A stretch of 64,000 bases of DNA, taken from Thauera sp. GTDB taxonomy: Bacteria; Pseudomonadota; Gammaproteobacteria; Burkholderiales; Rhodocyclaceae. How positions within the stretch are numbered: position 1 is the first letter of the stretch; the number at the start of each line of letters is the position of its first letter. Location: NCBI GenBank assembly GCA_017302295.1, contig JAFLDS010000006.1, positions 124,001-188,000 on the forward strand, given 5' to 3'. The position numbers were made by a program, and so were the translations under genes. Below are positions 53,018-63,447 of this stretch, piece after piece. The notes beneath the pieces were generated by a model. It did no database searches. It was given only the letters and a program-made list of their open reading frames with translations, and had not been told where the DNA came from.

Positions 53018-54511
53018 TCAGCGCGCGATGGCGTGCTGTTGCAGCTTCGCGTAAAGGCTGGCGCGCGAGATGCCCAGGCGGCTCGCCGCCTGGCGGCGAT
53101 TGCCTGCGCAGGCCCGCAAGGCGGCAATAATGGCCTCCCGTTCCGCCTGCGCCAGGCTCGCGGACAGGGGTTCGATGCGCTCGCTGTCCAGCCGCGGGCC
53201 CGGGGCTGGGTCCGCCGCCACGTGCGGGGCCGCATCGCGCAGCGGCACGAGCGCATGCGGGGATTGGGTTTCGCCCAGCAGCTCGATCAAGGTCTGGGAA
53301 TCGAGCAAGCCGTTGCCAAGCTGTGCGCGCTCGAGCAGGTTGCGCAACTGCCGGACGTTGCCCGGCCAAGGCTGCACCTCGAGCAGAGCCAGCCCGTCAT
53401 CGGTGATCTCTTGCGGCCGCTGCCCGGACCGTGCCGCAATGTCGTCGAGGAGGTACTCGACCAGTGCGCGGATGTCGGCACGGCGTTCGCGCAGGCTGGG
53501 TACGCGCAGCGCAAGCACATTCAGGCGGTAGTAGAGGTCGCTGCGAAAGCTGCCCTCGCGGATGCGCGACTCCAGGTCGACATGCGTGGCCGTGATCACG
53601 CGCACATCCAGCGCCCGCACCTGATTGGCGCCAAGCGGCTCCACCTGCTGCTCCTGCAGGACCCTCAGCAACTTGACCTGCAGCGGCAGCGAAAGGTCGC
53701 CGATCTCGTCGAGGAACAGCGTGCCACCGTTGGCAAGCTCGAACTTGCCCACGCGCGCCTTGCGGTCGGCGCCCGTATAGGCGCCCGGTGCGGTGCCGAA
53801 GAGCTCGGCCTCGATCAGGTTGTCCGGAATCGCCGCCATGTTCACTGCGACGAAGGGGCCGTTCGCCCGCGCCGACAGGTTGTGGATGCCCTGCGCGAGC
53901 AGCTCCTTGCCAGTCCCGGTCTCGCCACGTATCAGCACCGCCGCGTCGAGCTGGGCGGCACGGCGCGCCTGGCGCTTGATCTCGCCAGCGGCCGGACTCG
54001 TGCCAATGAACTGCGCGATGGTGTAGCGCGCACGCCGCGCCTGCAGCAGCGCGCGTTCGGTCTCCGCCAGCCGGGCCTGCAGGCGGCCGTATTTCTCCAT
54101 CAACGGCTTCAGGTGGCGGGCACGGTCGAACAGCACATAGCCCAGCGCGCCGACCACCCGGCCGCCATCGTCACGCAGCGGAATGCGGGTGACGACGAAG
54201 TGCTCGTCACCGAAAGGCATCAGGTCGAGCAGGCTGGGCTCGCCGCTGTCGACCACCTCACGCAGGCGGCTGGCCGGAAGCACTTCCTCGATCTCGCGCC
54301 CCAGCACGCGCTGTGGATCGTCGATGCCGATCTTGCGCGCGTACTTCTCGCTCATCCACACGATGCGCGCCTGGCGATTGACCGCGACGGTGCCCTCGCA
54401 CTGCGCGTCGAGGTGATCGAACAGCAGGGGCATCGCCACAGAGCGGAAACGCTCGGGCGGGATGCCGATGACAAGACCATTCTCGTCGAGGTCGCCGGGG
54501 GCAAGGCTCAT
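53018..54511 (-). CDS. Sigma-54-dependent activator with PAS sensor, Fis-type DNA-binding domain
   Basis: A 497-residue enhancer-binding protein. A PAS-like domain spans about 35-130 ([44 protein letters not shown]). After a coiled linker comes the AAA+ domain with Walker A GETGTGKE (196-203), the sigma-54 loop in the variant form GAYTGA (243-248), Walker B in [12 protein letters not shown] and [10 protein letters not shown]. The C-terminal helix-turn-helix is [20 protein letters not shown]. The layout resembles regulators of hydroxybutyrate use in pseudomonads. The adjacent paired operators and sigma-54 promoter make the permease/CoA transferase operon its obvious target (inference). Confidence 0.92.
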   Translation of the reverse strand: MSLAPGDLDENGLVIGIPPERFRSVAMPLLFDHLDAQCEGTVAVNRQARIVWMSEKYARKIGIDDPQRVLGREIEEVLPASRLREVVDSGEPSLLDLMPFGDEHFVVTRIPLRDDGGRVVGALGYVLFDRARHLKPLMEKYGRLQARLAETERALLQARRARYTIAQFIGTSPAAGEIKRQARRAAQLDAAVLIRGETGTGKELLAQGIHNLSARANGPFVAVNMAAIPDNLIEAELFGTAPGAYTGADRKARVGKFELANGGTLFLDEIGDLSLPLQVKLLRVLQEQQVEPLGANQVRALDVRVITATHVDLESRIREGSFRSDLYYRLNVLALRVPSLRERRADIRALVEYLLDDIAARSGQRPQEITDDGLALLEVQPWPGNVRQLRNLLERAQLGNGLLDSQTLIELLGETQSPHALVPLRDAAPHVAADPAPGPRLDSERIEPLSASLAQAEREAIIAALRACAGNRRQAASRLGISRASLYAKLQQHAIAR

Positions 54512-54696
54512 GGGAAATCACGTCTCAGCAAGGTCGTGCAAGGAATTATCGGAGGGCTCGCGACCGCCTCGCAAGCCTGCGCCCTGCAGTGCCTTCGCGC
54601 TGCGCCGCGGCCGGTTCGAACCGCGCTGCACACAGGAGGCCCGTTCCTTGGCATGATCGAACCCTGTGGCGCTCATCCGCGCGAAAAGGAGAAAAA

Positions 54697-55512
54697 GTGG
54701 TTGATTTTGCGGCTTTCAAGGAAGAGGTCCCGTCGGACGAACATCTCGCGCTGCGGGTCATGCCATTGCCGGCGGACCTCAACCCGGCCGGTGACGTGTT
54801 CGGCGGCTGGATCATGGCGATGGTCGACGTCGCCGGCGCACTGCCCGCCATCCGCCGCGCCGGCTCGCGCGTGGTCACGGTGGCGGTGAATTCCTTCGTG
54901 TTCAAGCAGCCGGTGTCGGTCGGCGACATCGTCAGCTTCTACGCCATGGTATCGGCGGTCGGCAAGTCGTCGATCACGGTGGACGTGCATGTGTTCGCCG
55001 AGCGCAATCCCGCCGACCCGGTTGTGGTGAAGGTCACCGAGGCGCGACTGACCTATGTCGCGGTCGACGCCGGGGGCAACAAACGGGTGGTCGGCGAAGA
55101 CGGCGAACGCGCCGCAGTGGCGGGCTGCGGCCAGCCGCCCTCGGACAAGGAGCTCGTGCTGCGGGTGGTGCCTTTCCCCGCAGATGTGAATCCAGCTGGA
55201 GACGTGTTCGGCGGCTGGATCATGTCCATGGTCGACATCGCCGGCGCAGTTCCCGCCATCCGCCAGGCGCGCTCGCGGGTGGCGACCGTGGCAGTCGATT
55301 CCTTCGTCTTCAAGCAGCCGGTTTCGGTGGGCGACGTGGTCAGCTTCTATGCCGAGATCGTGCATGTGGGCACGACCTCGGTGACGGTGGATGTCGAAGT
55401 GTTCGCTCGGCGCAACCCGGAGAACCCGATCGTGGTGAAGGTCACCGAGGCGAAACTCACCTATGTGGCGGTGGATGAGTTCCGCGCCAAACATCCCCTC
55501 CCTGCGCGATGA
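54697..55512 (+). CDS. Tandem hot-dog acyl-CoA thioesterase (two YciA-like domains)
   Basis: A 271-residue protein made of two near-identical hot-dog domains. Both carry the block NPAGDVFGGWIM, at residues 29-40 and 165-176, an offset of 136 residues. The stretches FVFKQPVSVGD and VVKVTEA are identical in both copies. YciA enzymes hydrolyse a broad range of acyl-CoA esters and are usually single domains of 130 residues. The start is a GTG with AAGGAG six bases upstream; the longer frame from 54589 has no support. It diverges from the sigma-54 activator gene and converges on alaS. Confidence 0.9.
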   Translation: MVDFAAFKEEVPSDEHLALRVMPLPADLNPAGDVFGGWIMAMVDVAGALPAIRRAGSRVVTVAVNSFVFKQPVSVGDIVSFYAMVSAVGKSSITVDVHVFAERNPADPVVVKVTEARLTYVAVDAGGNKRVVGEDGERAAVAGCGQPPSDKELVLRVVPFPADVNPAGDVFGGWIMSMVDIAGAVPAIRQARSRVATVAVDSFVFKQPVSVGDVVSFYAEIVHVGTTSVTVDVEVFARRNPENPIVVKVTEAKLTYVAVDEFRAKHPLPAR

Positions 55513-55551
55513 GACATCGGCAGCGGCCTGAACCTGGCGCCTGAACGGACG

Positions 55552-55586
55552 ACGGCCCCGGAAATTTCGAAGATCCCCGGGGCCGT
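55552..55586. terminator. Hairpin between the convergent thioesterase gene and alaS
   Basis: A 10-bp perfect stem (ACGGCCCCGG / CCGGGGCCGT) with a 15-base loop sits between the two stop codons. It is GC-rich and lacks a clear T-run. Confidence 0.6.
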
Positions 55587-55620
55587 TGCGCATTCGGGCC
55601 TGCGCGCGCAGCTCACTGCA

Positions 55621-58242
55621 TCACAGCTTCGCCTCCACCCAGCCCCGGACCGCGGCCAGCGCCGCCGGCAGGTTTTCCGGCTGGGTGCCGCCGGCCTGCG
55701 CCATGTCGGGACGGCCGCCGCCCTTGCCGCCCACCTGCTGGGCAACGAAGTTCACCAGCTCGCCCGCCTTCACCTTGCCTGTCTGGTCGGCGGTGACGCC
55801 GGCAATCAGGCTGACCTTGCCGTCGGCCGCCGCAGCCAGCACGATCGCGGCCGACTTCAGCTTGTCCTTCAGCTTGTCCATGGTCTCGCGCAGCGTCGGC
55901 ACGTCGGCGCCGTCGAGCGTCGCCGCCAGCACCTTGACGCCCTTGACGTCGGCCGCCTGGTTGGCGAGATCGTCCCCCTGGCTGGAGGCGAGCTTGCTCT
56001 TCAGTCGGGCGAGTTCCTTCTCCAGCGCACGCACGTTGTCGAGGATGCCGGCGACGCGCTCGGCCACTTCGTCGGGCTGCACCTTGAGCAGCGCCGACAC
56101 GCCCTGCACGCGGCGCTCCTGCTCCTGCGCATGGCGCAGCGCGTTCTCGCCCGTCACCGCTTCGACGCGGCGGATGCCGGCCGCCACGCCGCCTTCCGAG
56201 ACGATCTTGAACAGGCCGATGTCGCCGGTGCGCGCGACGTGAGTGCCACCGCACAGCTCCTTCGAGCTGCCGATGCTCAGCACCCTCACCTCGTCGGCAT
56301 ACTTCTCGCCGAACAGCATCATCGCACCGGACTTCTGCGCATCTTCCAGCGCCATCACTGCCGCTTCGGTGGCGGCATTGGCCAGCACCTCACGATTCAC
56401 GATCTCCTCCACCTCACGGATCTCCTCCGCACTCATCGGCGCGGTGTGGGCGAAGTCGAAGCGCGTCTTGTCCGGGTCGACCAGCGAACCCTTCTGCTGC
56501 ACGTGCGCACCGAGCACCTCGCGCAGCGCCTTGTGCATCAGGTGTGTGACCGAGTGGTTGCGCGCAGTGGCGGCGCGCGCGGCAACATCCACACGGGCCG
56601 CAACGCCCTGCCCCACCGAGAGCTTGCCGGTCTTCACCACGCCATGGTGGCCGAACACCGCGGCCTGGATCTTCTGCGTGTCTTCCACCCCGAAGATGCC
56701 GGCCGCGCCGCGCAGCTCGCCACGGTCGCCGACCTGGCCGCCGGATTCGGCGTAGAACGGCGTGTGGTCGAGCACGACCACACCCATGTCGCCCTCGGCG
56801 AGTTCGTTGACCGCCACGCCGTCCTTGTACAGCGCGAGGATGTTGCCCTTCTCCTCCAGCACCTGGTAGCCGTGGAAGACGGTTTCGGGGCCGTCGTACT
56901 CCAGGTTCGCTGCCATCTTGAACTTGCCGGCGGCGCGCGCCTGCTCCTTCTGCCGAGCCATCGCGGCATCGAAGGCGAGGGCATCCACCGTCACGCTGCG
57001 CTCGCGGCAGATGTCCGCGGTGAGATCGAGCGGGAAGCCGAAGGTGTCGTGCAGCTTGAAGGCAGTGTCGCCATCGAACACCTTGTTGCCGGCCGCCTCC
57101 ATCGCCGCGAGCTCGGCCTCGACGATCGCCATCCCATTCTCGATGGTGGCGAAGAAGCGGTCCTCTTCCTGCTTCAGCACATCCATCACGCGCTTCTCAC
57201 CGGACTTCAGCTCCGGATAGGCCTCGCCCATCTCGCCCACCAGGTCGGGCACCATGCGGTGGAAGAAGGCCGCACGCGCGCCGAGCTTGTAACCATGGCG
57301 GATGGCGCGACGGATGATTCGGCGCAGCACGTAGCCGCGGCCTTCGTTGCCCGGGATCACGCCATCGGCGATCAGGAAGGAGCAGGCGCGGATGTGATCG
57401 GCCAGCACCTTCAGCGAGGGCGAGTCCATGTCGGCGCCGGAGGTTTCACGCGCGGCGGCCTTGATCAGCGCCTGGAACAGGTCGATCTCGTAGTTGGCAT
57501 GCACGCCCTGCAGCACCGCCGAGATGCGCTCGAGGCCCATGCCGGTATCGACCGAGGGCTTGGGCAGCGGATGCATCACGCCCTGCTCGTCGCGGTTGAA
57601 CTGCATGAACACGTTGTTCCAGATCTCGATGTAGCGGTCGCCGTCTTCCTCGGGCGATCCCGGGGGGCCGCCCCAGATGTGTTCGCCGTGGTCGTAGAAG
57701 ATCTCGGTGCAGGGGCCGCAGGGGCCGGTGTCGCCCATCATCCAGAAGTTGTCGGAAGCGTAACGCGCGCCCTTGTTGTCGCCGATGCGGATCACGCGCC
57801 CGGCGGGCACGCCGATTTCCTTCGTCCAGATGTCGTAGGCCTCGTCGTCTTCCGAATAGACGGTGACCCACAGCTTGTCCTTGGGCAAACGGAAGACTTC
57901 GGTAAGCAGTTCCCAAGCGTACGAGATCGCGTCGCGCTTGAAGTAGTCGCCGAAGCTGAAGTTGCCCAACATCTCGAAGAAGGTGTGGTGACGCGCGGTG
58001 TAGCCGACGTTCTCGAGGTCGTTGTGCTTGCCGCCGGCACGCACGCACTTCTGTGAAGTGGTCGCGCGGGTGTAGGGACGCTTGTCGAAGCCGAGGAACA
58101 CGTCCTTGAACTGGTTCATGCCGGCGTTGGTGAACAGCAGCGTCGGATCCTCGTGCGGCACCAGGGACGACGAGGCCACGATGTGGTGGCCCTTGGATTC
58201 GAAGAACTTGAGGAACTTGTCGCGGATTTCGGCGGATTTCAT
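55621..58242 (-). CDS. alaS: Alanyl-tRNA synthetase
   Basis: A full-length class II synthetase of 873 residues. It starts [19 protein letters not shown] with motif 1 regions [20 protein letters not shown] and [18 protein letters not shown], and continues through [13 protein letters not shown] (motif 3). The editing domain has the zinc motif [13 protein letters not shown] and [18 protein letters not shown]-terminal C-Ala region follows with a glycine-rich [15 protein letters not shown]. The frame is open upstream to 58989, but the family starts at this ATG. It diverges from the cobalamin adenosyltransferase gene. Confidence 0.97.
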   Translation of the reverse strand: MKSAEIRDKFLKFFESKGHHIVASSSLVPHEDPTLLFTNAGMNQFKDVFLGFDKRPYTRATTSQKCVRAGGKHNDLENVGYTARHHTFFEMLGNFSFGDYFKRDAISYAWELLTEVFRLPKDKLWVTVYSEDDEAYDIWTKEIGVPAGRVIRIGDNKGARYASDNFWMMGDTGPCGPCTEIFYDHGEHIWGGPPGSPEEDGDRYIEIWNNVFMQFNRDEQGVMHPLPKPSVDTGMGLERISAVLQGVHANYEIDLFQALIKAAARETSGADMDSPSLKVLADHIRACSFLIADGVIPGNEGRGYVLRRIIRRAIRHGYKLGARAAFFHRMVPDLVGEMGEAYPELKSGEKRVMDVLKQEEDRFFATIENGMAIVEAELAAMEAAGNKVFDGDTAFKLHDTFGFPLDLTADICRERSVTVDALAFDAAMARQKEQARAAGKFKMAANLEYDGPETVFHGYQVLEEKGNILALYKDGVAVNELAEGDMGVVVLDHTPFYAESGGQVGDRGELRGAAGIFGVEDTQKIQAAVFGHHGVVKTGKLSVGQGVAARVDVAARAATARNHSVTHLMHKALREVLGAHVQQKGSLVDPDKTRFDFAHTAPMSAEEIREVEEIVNREVLANAATEAAVMALEDAQKSGAMMLFGEKYADEVRVLSIGSSKELCGGTHVARTGDIGLFKIVSEGGVAAGIRRVEAVTGENALRHAQEQERRVQGVSALLKVQPDEVAERVAGILDNVRALEKELARLKSKLASSQGDDLANQAADVKGVKVLAATLDGADVPTLRETMDKLKDKLKSAAIVLAAAADGKVSLIAGVTADQTGKVKAGELVNFVAQQVGGKGGGRPDMAQAGGTQPENLPAALAAVRGWVEAKL

Positions 58243-58347
58243 CGGCGTTGGCGTCGTTTTTTGAGCGGTAGCCCCGCATGGCGGGCGAATGTGCAAGTCT
58301 ATCATGAGCTTAGCGGCCGATCGGATAGCCTCCGGCGGCCATTCCCC

Positions 58348-58368
58348 TATAATTGACGTTCGCGTCAA
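58348..58368 (+). promoter_or_regulatory. -10 element and adjoining inverted repeat before the adenosyltransferase gene
   Basis: A perfect TATAAT (58348-58353) is followed by the inverted repeat TTGACG-TTCG-CGTCAA (58353-58368), which falls on the probable start of the transcript. It could be an operator or a 5' hairpin in the roughly 27-base leader. No convincing -35 element was seen. Confidence 0.5.
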
Positions 58369-58386
58369 CCAACAACAGAGACAGCC

Positions 58387-58938
58387 ATGGGACACCGCCT
58401 TTCCAAGATCTACACCCGCACCGGCGACGCCGGCACCACCGGCCTCGGCGACGGCAAGCGCGTGTCGAAGAACAGCCTGCGCATCCACGCGCTCGGTGAA
58501 GTCGACGAGACGAACGCGATCATCGGCCTGCTGCTGTGCGAGGACCTGCCCGAGGAAATCCGCGCGCTGATGACCAACGTGCAGCACGACCTGTTCGACC
58601 TCGGCGGCGAAGTGTGCATCCCGGGCATGAGCATGATCACCGACAAGCAGGTGACCCACCTCGAGAACGAACTCGACCGCCTGAACGAGCCGCTCGAACC
58701 GCTGAAAGACTTCATCCTGCCCGGCGGCACGCGAGCCGCGGCGCTGGCCCACCATGCACGCACCGTGTGCCGCCGTGCCGAGCGCGCGCTGGTTGCGCTG
58801 GCGCTCGAAGAAGCGGTGAATGACGGCCCCCGCCAGTACCTGAACCGCCTGTCGGACCTGCTGTTCGTCCTCGGCCGTGTCCTCAACCGCGCCGGAGGAC
58901 GCGGCGACGTGTTGTGGCAGAAACGGAAGAACGCCTGA
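58387..58938 (+). CDS. Cob(I)alamin adenosyltransferase, PduO type
   Basis: A 183-residue enzyme that attaches the adenosyl group to cobalamin. The ATP-binding N-terminus is [20 protein letters not shown], followed by [19 protein letters not shown] and the C-terminal motif [27 protein letters not shown]. All conserved family residues are visible. Adenosylcobalamin would be needed by, for example, methylmalonyl-CoA mutase. The gene appears monocistronic, with a TATAAT -10 upstream, and is followed by the porin gene. Confidence 0.93.
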   Translation: MGHRLSKIYTRTGDAGTTGLGDGKRVSKNSLRIHALGEVDETNAIIGLLLCEDLPEEIRALMTNVQHDLFDLGGEVCIPGMSMITDKQVTHLENELDRLNEPLEPLKDFILPGGTRAAALAHHARTVCRRAERALVALALEEAVNDGPRQYLNRLSDLLFVLGRVLNRAGGRGDVLWQKRKNA

Positions 58939-58950
58939 ACGGGAACCGCC

Positions 58951-58977
58951 ATTAAGTTGAAAATAACAACTTCTTAA
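58951..58977. promoter_or_regulatory. Inverted repeat in the porin upstream region
   Basis: AAGTTG-N7-CAACTT at 58954-58972 is extended by TTAA at both ends with a one-base offset. It sits in the AT-rich stretch about 100 bases before the porin start codon. It may be an operator or part of the promoter. Confidence 0.4.
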
Positions 58978-59071
58978 CAAGCCCGTCACATTTCACTGTC
59001 AGAGTCCGGTCAGCCGAACGACCTGCTCACGCAGGCCGGCTCCCTTTCCGACCACTCATCAGGATCCAACA

Positions 59072-60127
59072 GTGAAGAAGACTCTCCTTGCCTGCGCCAT
59101 CGCCGCCGGCCTGTCGGGCGCGGCGCACGCCCAGTCGAACGTGACCGTCTACGGGATCATGGATCTCGGCTACACCTTCCGCGACGCGGATGACGGCTCA
59201 AAGAGCCGCAACGGCATCGACAGCGGCATCTCGTCCGGCTCCCGCCTCGGCTTCCGCGGCACCGAGGACCTCGGCAACGGCCTGAAGGCGAACTTCGTGC
59301 TCGAGCAGGGCATCGAGGCCGATACCGGCGAATCCGCCCAAAGCAAGCGCACCTTCGGCCGCCAGAGCTGGGTGGGCCTCGCCGGCGCCTTCGGTGAGGT
59401 GCGCCTCGGCCGCCAGAACGCGCTGGGCTACGAATGGTTCGGCGGCGGCGTGACGCCGTGGGGCACCAACTACCTGCAGGCGAACCCGAAGACGATCTTC
59501 GGCTACGACAACGTCGCCGAGCGCATCGACAACGCGGTGATGTACTACTCGCCGAGTTTCTCGGGCTTCCAGGGCGCGATCGCTTACTCGCGTGACGGCA
59601 GCGGCAACGAATCCGCTGGCAACGAGACCGACACCGCTGTGGTCTCGGCCGGCCTTCGCTACCGCAACGGACCGCTGCTCGCCGTGCTGACCTACGAGCA
59701 ACGCAATCTCGCCGACTCGAACGACGCCGCCAATCAGGACGACATCAAGAACATCTCGATCGGCGCCACCTACGACTTCGGCGTGGTCAAGGCCCATGCG
59801 GGCTACGGCCAGCTGAAGAACCGCGGCTTCGACGAGAACGCCGACAAGGAAAACGCCTGGATGGTCGGCCTGAGCGCGCCGGTCGGCAAGGTCGGCAAGT
59901 TGATGGCCACCTACCAGCGCGTCAATGACGCCCGCAACAGCAACGAGTTCGGCGCCCGGCACGACGACAACCGCGGCGGCTTCGCCGTGGTGTACGACCA
60001 TGCCCTGTCCAAGCGCACCAGCCTGTACGCCTACGCCAGCCAGTACAGCAATGTCGTGCTGGACGAAGCGAAGGACAAACTCGGCGACGCCACCGAGTTC
60101 GCCGTCGGCATGCGCCACGCCTTCTGA
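59072..60127 (+). CDS. Gram-negative general porin
   Basis: An outer-membrane porin of 351 residues. It starts at a GTG with AGGA upstream. The signal peptide is KKTLLACAIAAGLSGAAHA and the mature protein begins QSNVTVYGIMDLGY. The family patterns RLGFRGTEDLGNGLKANFVLEQG and GRQSWVGLAGAFGEVRLGRQ are typical of betaproteobacterial porins (Porin_4). The chain ends in Phe, the outer-membrane assembly signal. It should form a 16-strand trimeric channel. A strong terminator follows, so it is monocistronic. Confidence 0.95.
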   Translation: MKKTLLACAIAAGLSGAAHAQSNVTVYGIMDLGYTFRDADDGSKSRNGIDSGISSGSRLGFRGTEDLGNGLKANFVLEQGIEADTGESAQSKRTFGRQSWVGLAGAFGEVRLGRQNALGYEWFGGGVTPWGTNYLQANPKTIFGYDNVAERIDNAVMYYSPSFSGFQGAIAYSRDGSGNESAGNETDTAVVSAGLRYRNGPLLAVLTYEQRNLADSNDAANQDDIKNISIGATYDFGVVKAHAGYGQLKNRGFDENADKENAWMVGLSAPVGKVGKLMATYQRVNDARNSNEFGARHDDNRGGFAVVYDHALSKRTSLYAYASQYSNVVLDEAKDKLGDATEFAVGMRHAF

Positions 60128-60147
60128 TCGTTCCCCGATCGCACGCG

Positions 60148-60176
60148 AAGCGCCACCCACGGGTGGCGCTTTTTTT
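60148..60176 (+). terminator. Rho-independent terminator of the porin gene
   Basis: Stem AAGCGCCACCC / GGGTGGCGCTT followed by seven T residues, 21 bases after the stop. It may also act on the convergent ABC exporter transcript. Confidence 0.92.
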
Positions 60177-60200
60177 CGTCCGTCGCTCAGCCCCGTTTGA

Positions 60201-62072
60201 TCAGCCCTTGCCGGTCTCGCCCTGCGCCGCCAGCATCTCGCGGAACAATGCGGACGACTGCGCGAGCTGCCAGGCGCTGCCCACCGCCTCCACCCGACCG
60301 GCCCGCATCAGGATGACGCCGTCGAAACGGTCGAGCAAGTGCAGGCGGTGCACCGAGGAAATCAGCGTTGCATCGGCGAAGTGCTCGAACAGGCGCGCGT
60401 AGACGCGGCCTTCGGTTTCCGGATCGAGGCTGCTGGTGGGTTCGTCGAACAGCACCAGCGAGGAACCTTCCGCCGCCAGCACGCCGCGCGCAAGCGCAAG
60501 ACGCTGACGCTGACCACCCGACCAATTGGAACCGCCCTCGGTCACGCGGGTCGCGAGACCGCCCTTCAGGCCATCGACCAGCGGATCGGCACAGGTGGCG
60601 CGCAAGGCGGCGGTGATGCGCTCAGGGCCGGCCGAGCCGCCGAGCAGCAGGTTCTCCGCCAGCGTGCCGTCGAACATCTCGGCCTGCTGCGGGATCAGCG
60701 TGGCGATGGTGCGCAATGTGGAGGCCGGGTCGGACTCGCGCGCGCCGTCGAAATGCAGCGAGCCTTCGGCCGCCTCGTCGAGTCCGGCGAGCAGCCGCAG
60801 CAGCGTGCTCTTGCCGGCGCCGCTGGGGCCGATCAACGCATAGTGTCGACCACGCTCGAGCTCGAGCTCCTCGATGTGGATCGCCGCCCCCTCGCGCGCG
60901 CCGGCGTGCGCAAAGCGCAGCCCTTCCACCATGAGGCGCTGCCAGTGGTCGCTCGACGAGGAGCGCACCGTCGGCACCTCGATCTCCCGCGCCGCGAACA
61001 GCGGCTCGGCTGCAGCATAGTCGGCGCGCTGACGCGCCAGCGACTGGAAGTGCGCGGCGATCGCGGTGATCACCCCGCCGGCCTGCTGCGCATATTCGTA
61101 GACCATGAACACCTTGCCGAGCGCAATGCCGCCCGCAGCCGCAGCCGCCACGCCACCGCCGATCGCACCCGCGGCCTCGGCTGCATAGACCGCCACCAGG
61201 ATGCACCACAACAGGCTGGCAAGCAGATCGACCGAGCACCACTTCACCTCGTTCAGCACGATGCTGCGCCGAAGCGGACCGAACACCGCCACCAGACGCT
61301 CGCCAATCAGGCGGGAGACGCCCTCTCCGCGCCGCAGCGCCAGCACCGACAGCACGTTGCCCAGGACGTCGACCAAGGTGGCCGAATAGGCACGCTCGGC
61401 GCGGTTCTCGTCGACGGCGAGCTTCATCATGACGCGATCGAAGCGGGTAATGAGCAAGCCGATGAGCCCGTAGCCGACGATGGCCACCCAACCCACGAGC
61501 GAGGAAATCAGATACAGCGCGACGATCGGGCCGACCAGGCGCACCGTGTTCTGCAGGTAGATGAACTGGCTCTGCGCGAAGTCGTACAGCGCGTGCGTGC
61601 TCTGCTGCACGCGATGTGTGACTTCGCCCGAATGATGACTCTCGTGCCAGGCCAGCGGCGCCGACAACAGGCGGCCGACGAGCAGCGCCGACAGGCGCTC
61701 GCGCACTTTCAGCGCGACGTTGCGCTCCAGGATGCGGCCCGGCCCGTGCAACAGCCAGCTCGCGACGATGGCGGCGAACACCAGCCCCAGCCAGCGTGCC
61801 GCCGCAGGCAGGGAATCGAGCCCGCCGGCCTGGATCGCGTTGATCGCATTCCCTGCCAGCCAGGGCACGCCGAGCTTGAACAGCTGCGATGCGAGCAGCA
61901 GCAGGAAAGCCCACAAGATGAGCATGCGAGCGCCATCGGCGTGATGCCAGAGCGCCTTGTAAAGGGCAGGCAGGCTTACCGGACGTTCGTGGGGAACATG
62001 GGCCTCGTCAACGGCGACGGCAGGCGGATGAGGAAGCGGATCCTCGAGAGCGGCGGATGTGGGCTCGGTCAT
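60201..62072 (-). CDS. ABC exporter half-transporter (fused permease and ATPase)
   Basis: A 623-residue protein with an exporter membrane domain (about residues 50-330, e.g. MLILWAFLLLLASQLFKLGVPWL and VRLVGPIVALYLISSLVGWVAIVGYG). The C-terminal ATPase has Walker A (GPSGAGKST), Q-loop LIPQQAEMFDG, signature in the form NWSGGQRQR, Walker B (LVLFDEPTSSLDP) and switch His in ISSVHRLHLL. The W in place of L in the signature is unusual but occurs. It would act as a dimer; the cargo is unknown. It is 17 bases from the dinB end and probably shares its transcript. Confidence 0.9.
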   Translation of the reverse strand: MTEPTSAALEDPLPHPPAVAVDEAHVPHERPVSLPALYKALWHHADGARMLILWAFLLLLASQLFKLGVPWLAGNAINAIQAGGLDSLPAAARWLGLVFAAIVASWLLHGPGRILERNVALKVRERLSALLVGRLLSAPLAWHESHHSGEVTHRVQQSTHALYDFAQSQFIYLQNTVRLVGPIVALYLISSLVGWVAIVGYGLIGLLITRFDRVMMKLAVDENRAERAYSATLVDVLGNVLSVLALRRGEGVSRLIGERLVAVFGPLRRSIVLNEVKWCSVDLLASLLWCILVAVYAAEAAGAIGGGVAAAAAGGIALGKVFMVYEYAQQAGGVITAIAAHFQSLARQRADYAAAEPLFAAREIEVPTVRSSSSDHWQRLMVEGLRFAHAGAREGAAIHIEELELERGRHYALIGPSGAGKSTLLRLLAGLDEAAEGSLHFDGARESDPASTLRTIATLIPQQAEMFDGTLAENLLLGGSAGPERITAALRATCADPLVDGLKGGLATRVTEGGSNWSGGQRQRLALARGVLAAEGSSLVLFDEPTSSLDPETEGRVYARLFEHFADATLISSVHRLHLLDRFDGVILMRAGRVEAVGSAWQLAQSSALFREMLAAQGETGKG

Positions 62073-62089
62073 GGTCGTGACGCCGAAGG

Positions 62090-63202
62090 TCAGTTTGTCG
62101 TTTGGTGTTCCGGCTCGCAGCTATCGTCGCACGCCGGCGCATCGTCGAACAGCCCGATCTGCGCGCTGCCGGTCGATTTCTCCGCATGCTCGACGAATCG
62201 CACCCCTACCCCCAGCAGCCGCACCGGTCGCGCACCGCGCGCGAAGCCTTCCTCCAGCAGCGCGCCCCACACCGCCTCGTCGGGCGCAGCCGACACGCAC
62301 TCGGCCGTCGTCTGACTGAAATCGGCGAATTTGATCTTCACCACCGCCTTATGCACCGGCCTGGGCTCGTTCGCGCGCGCAAAGCGGCGGCGAAACTCCG
62401 CAACCAGCTCGGGAAGGGCCGCGCGACAGGCGTCCAGATCGGGAAGATCGCTTACATATGTCGTCTCCACCGAGAGCGACTTGCGGATGCGGTCGGGGCG
62501 CACCGGCCGCTCGTCGATGCCGCGGCACAGACTGTGCAGGCTGGCGCCGAAGCTGCCGAACGCCCGCGTCAGCTCGGCCAGGCTCCACGCGCGCAGATCG
62601 CCGCAGGTCTCCACGCCAAGCCGATGCAACTTCGCAGCGGTGACCTTGCCGACACCGAAGATCTTCTTCACCGGCAGCGCGGCAACGAAGGCATCCACGT
62701 CCTGCGGCCGCACCACGAACTGGCCGTCGGGCTTGTTCCAGTCGCTCGCCACCTTGGCGATGAACTTGTTCGGCGCGATCCCCGCCGACGCGGTGATGCC
62801 CACCTCCGCACGGATCCGGGCGCGAATCTCCTGCGCCATCAGCGTCGCCGAGCCCTGGCAACGCTCCACCCCGGTCACATCGAGGTAAGCCTCGTCCAGC
62901 GACAGAGGCTCGACCAGCGGCGTGTAATCGCGATAGATCGCAAGAATGCGGCGCGACGCCTCGCGATAGCGGGTGAAATCGGGCGGCAGCAGGATCAGCG
63001 GCGGGCACAGCTTCAACGCCCGCGCGGTCGACATCGCCGAATGCACACCGAAGGCGCGCGCCTCGTAGTTGCAGGTCGCGATCACACCACGCTCCTCCGC
63101 CCTTCCGCCGACCGCGAGCGGCTTGCCGGCAAGAGAGGGATCATCGCGCGTCTCGACCGCGGCGTAGAAGCAGTCGCAATCGCAGTGGATGATCTTGCGC
63201 AT
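62090..63202 (-). CDS. dinB: DNA polymerase IV
   Basis: A Y-family translesion polymerase of 370 residues. It starts MRKIIHCDCDCFYAAVETRD, with the first catalytic Asp in the DCDCFYA motif. The second catalytic pair is in EPLSLDEAYLDVTG, and the helix-hairpin-helix is VKKIFGVGKVTAAKLHRLG. The little-finger region includes KSLSVETTYVSDL. The C-terminal beta-clamp motif is plausible in QIGLFDD. The start at 63202 was chosen by homology; a frame to 63400 is open. Confidence 0.95.
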   Translation of the reverse strand: MRKIIHCDCDCFYAAVETRDDPSLAGKPLAVGGRAEERGVIATCNYEARAFGVHSAMSTARALKLCPPLILLPPDFTRYREASRRILAIYRDYTPLVEPLSLDEAYLDVTGVERCQGSATLMAQEIRARIRAEVGITASAGIAPNKFIAKVASDWNKPDGQFVVRPQDVDAFVAALPVKKIFGVGKVTAAKLHRLGVETCGDLRAWSLAELTRAFGSFGASLHSLCRGIDERPVRPDRIRKSLSVETTYVSDLPDLDACRAALPELVAEFRRRFARANEPRPVHKAVVKIKFADFSQTTAECVSAAPDEAVWGALLEEGFARGARPVRLLGVGVRFVEHAEKSTGSAQIGLFDDAPACDDSCEPEHQTTN

Positions 63203-63401
63203 CGAAATCGGACGGAGCCTGAACGCGGACTCAGCGGAACAGCGCCGCAGGCAACGACGTAGCGACCGGCGTGCGGCGTGTTCGCAAAACAGGCGAGGAC
63301 TGTCCGAGCGTAGCGAGTTCCGCAGCCAGTGGCGCGAACACCCCGCGCGCCGGTCGCGGCGAGCGGGCAAGACACTCCGTTCGGCCAGCCAGCAGAACAA
63401 A

Positions 63402-63419
63402 GCCCGCGCGAACGCGGGC
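63402..63419 (-). terminator. Terminator of the DAHP synthase gene
   Basis: A 7-bp stem (GCCCGCG / CGCGGGC) with a tetraloop. On the minus strand it is followed by TTTGTT. It lies 29 bases after the stop. The remaining spacer to dinB (63203-63401) shows no gene. Confidence 0.75.
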
Positions 63420-63447
63420 CTTGGCTTCGCCCATCACGACGATCGCA

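Noticed and set aside
56131-58056. A 641-codon open frame opposite alaS
   Set aside because: Antisense shadow of a full-length alanyl-tRNA synthetase; no motif of its own.
63203-63447. Possible tRNA or sRNA between dinB and the DAHP synthase gene
   Set aside because: No cloverleaf or promoter pattern could be drawn; only a terminator belonging to the DAHP synthase gene was found.
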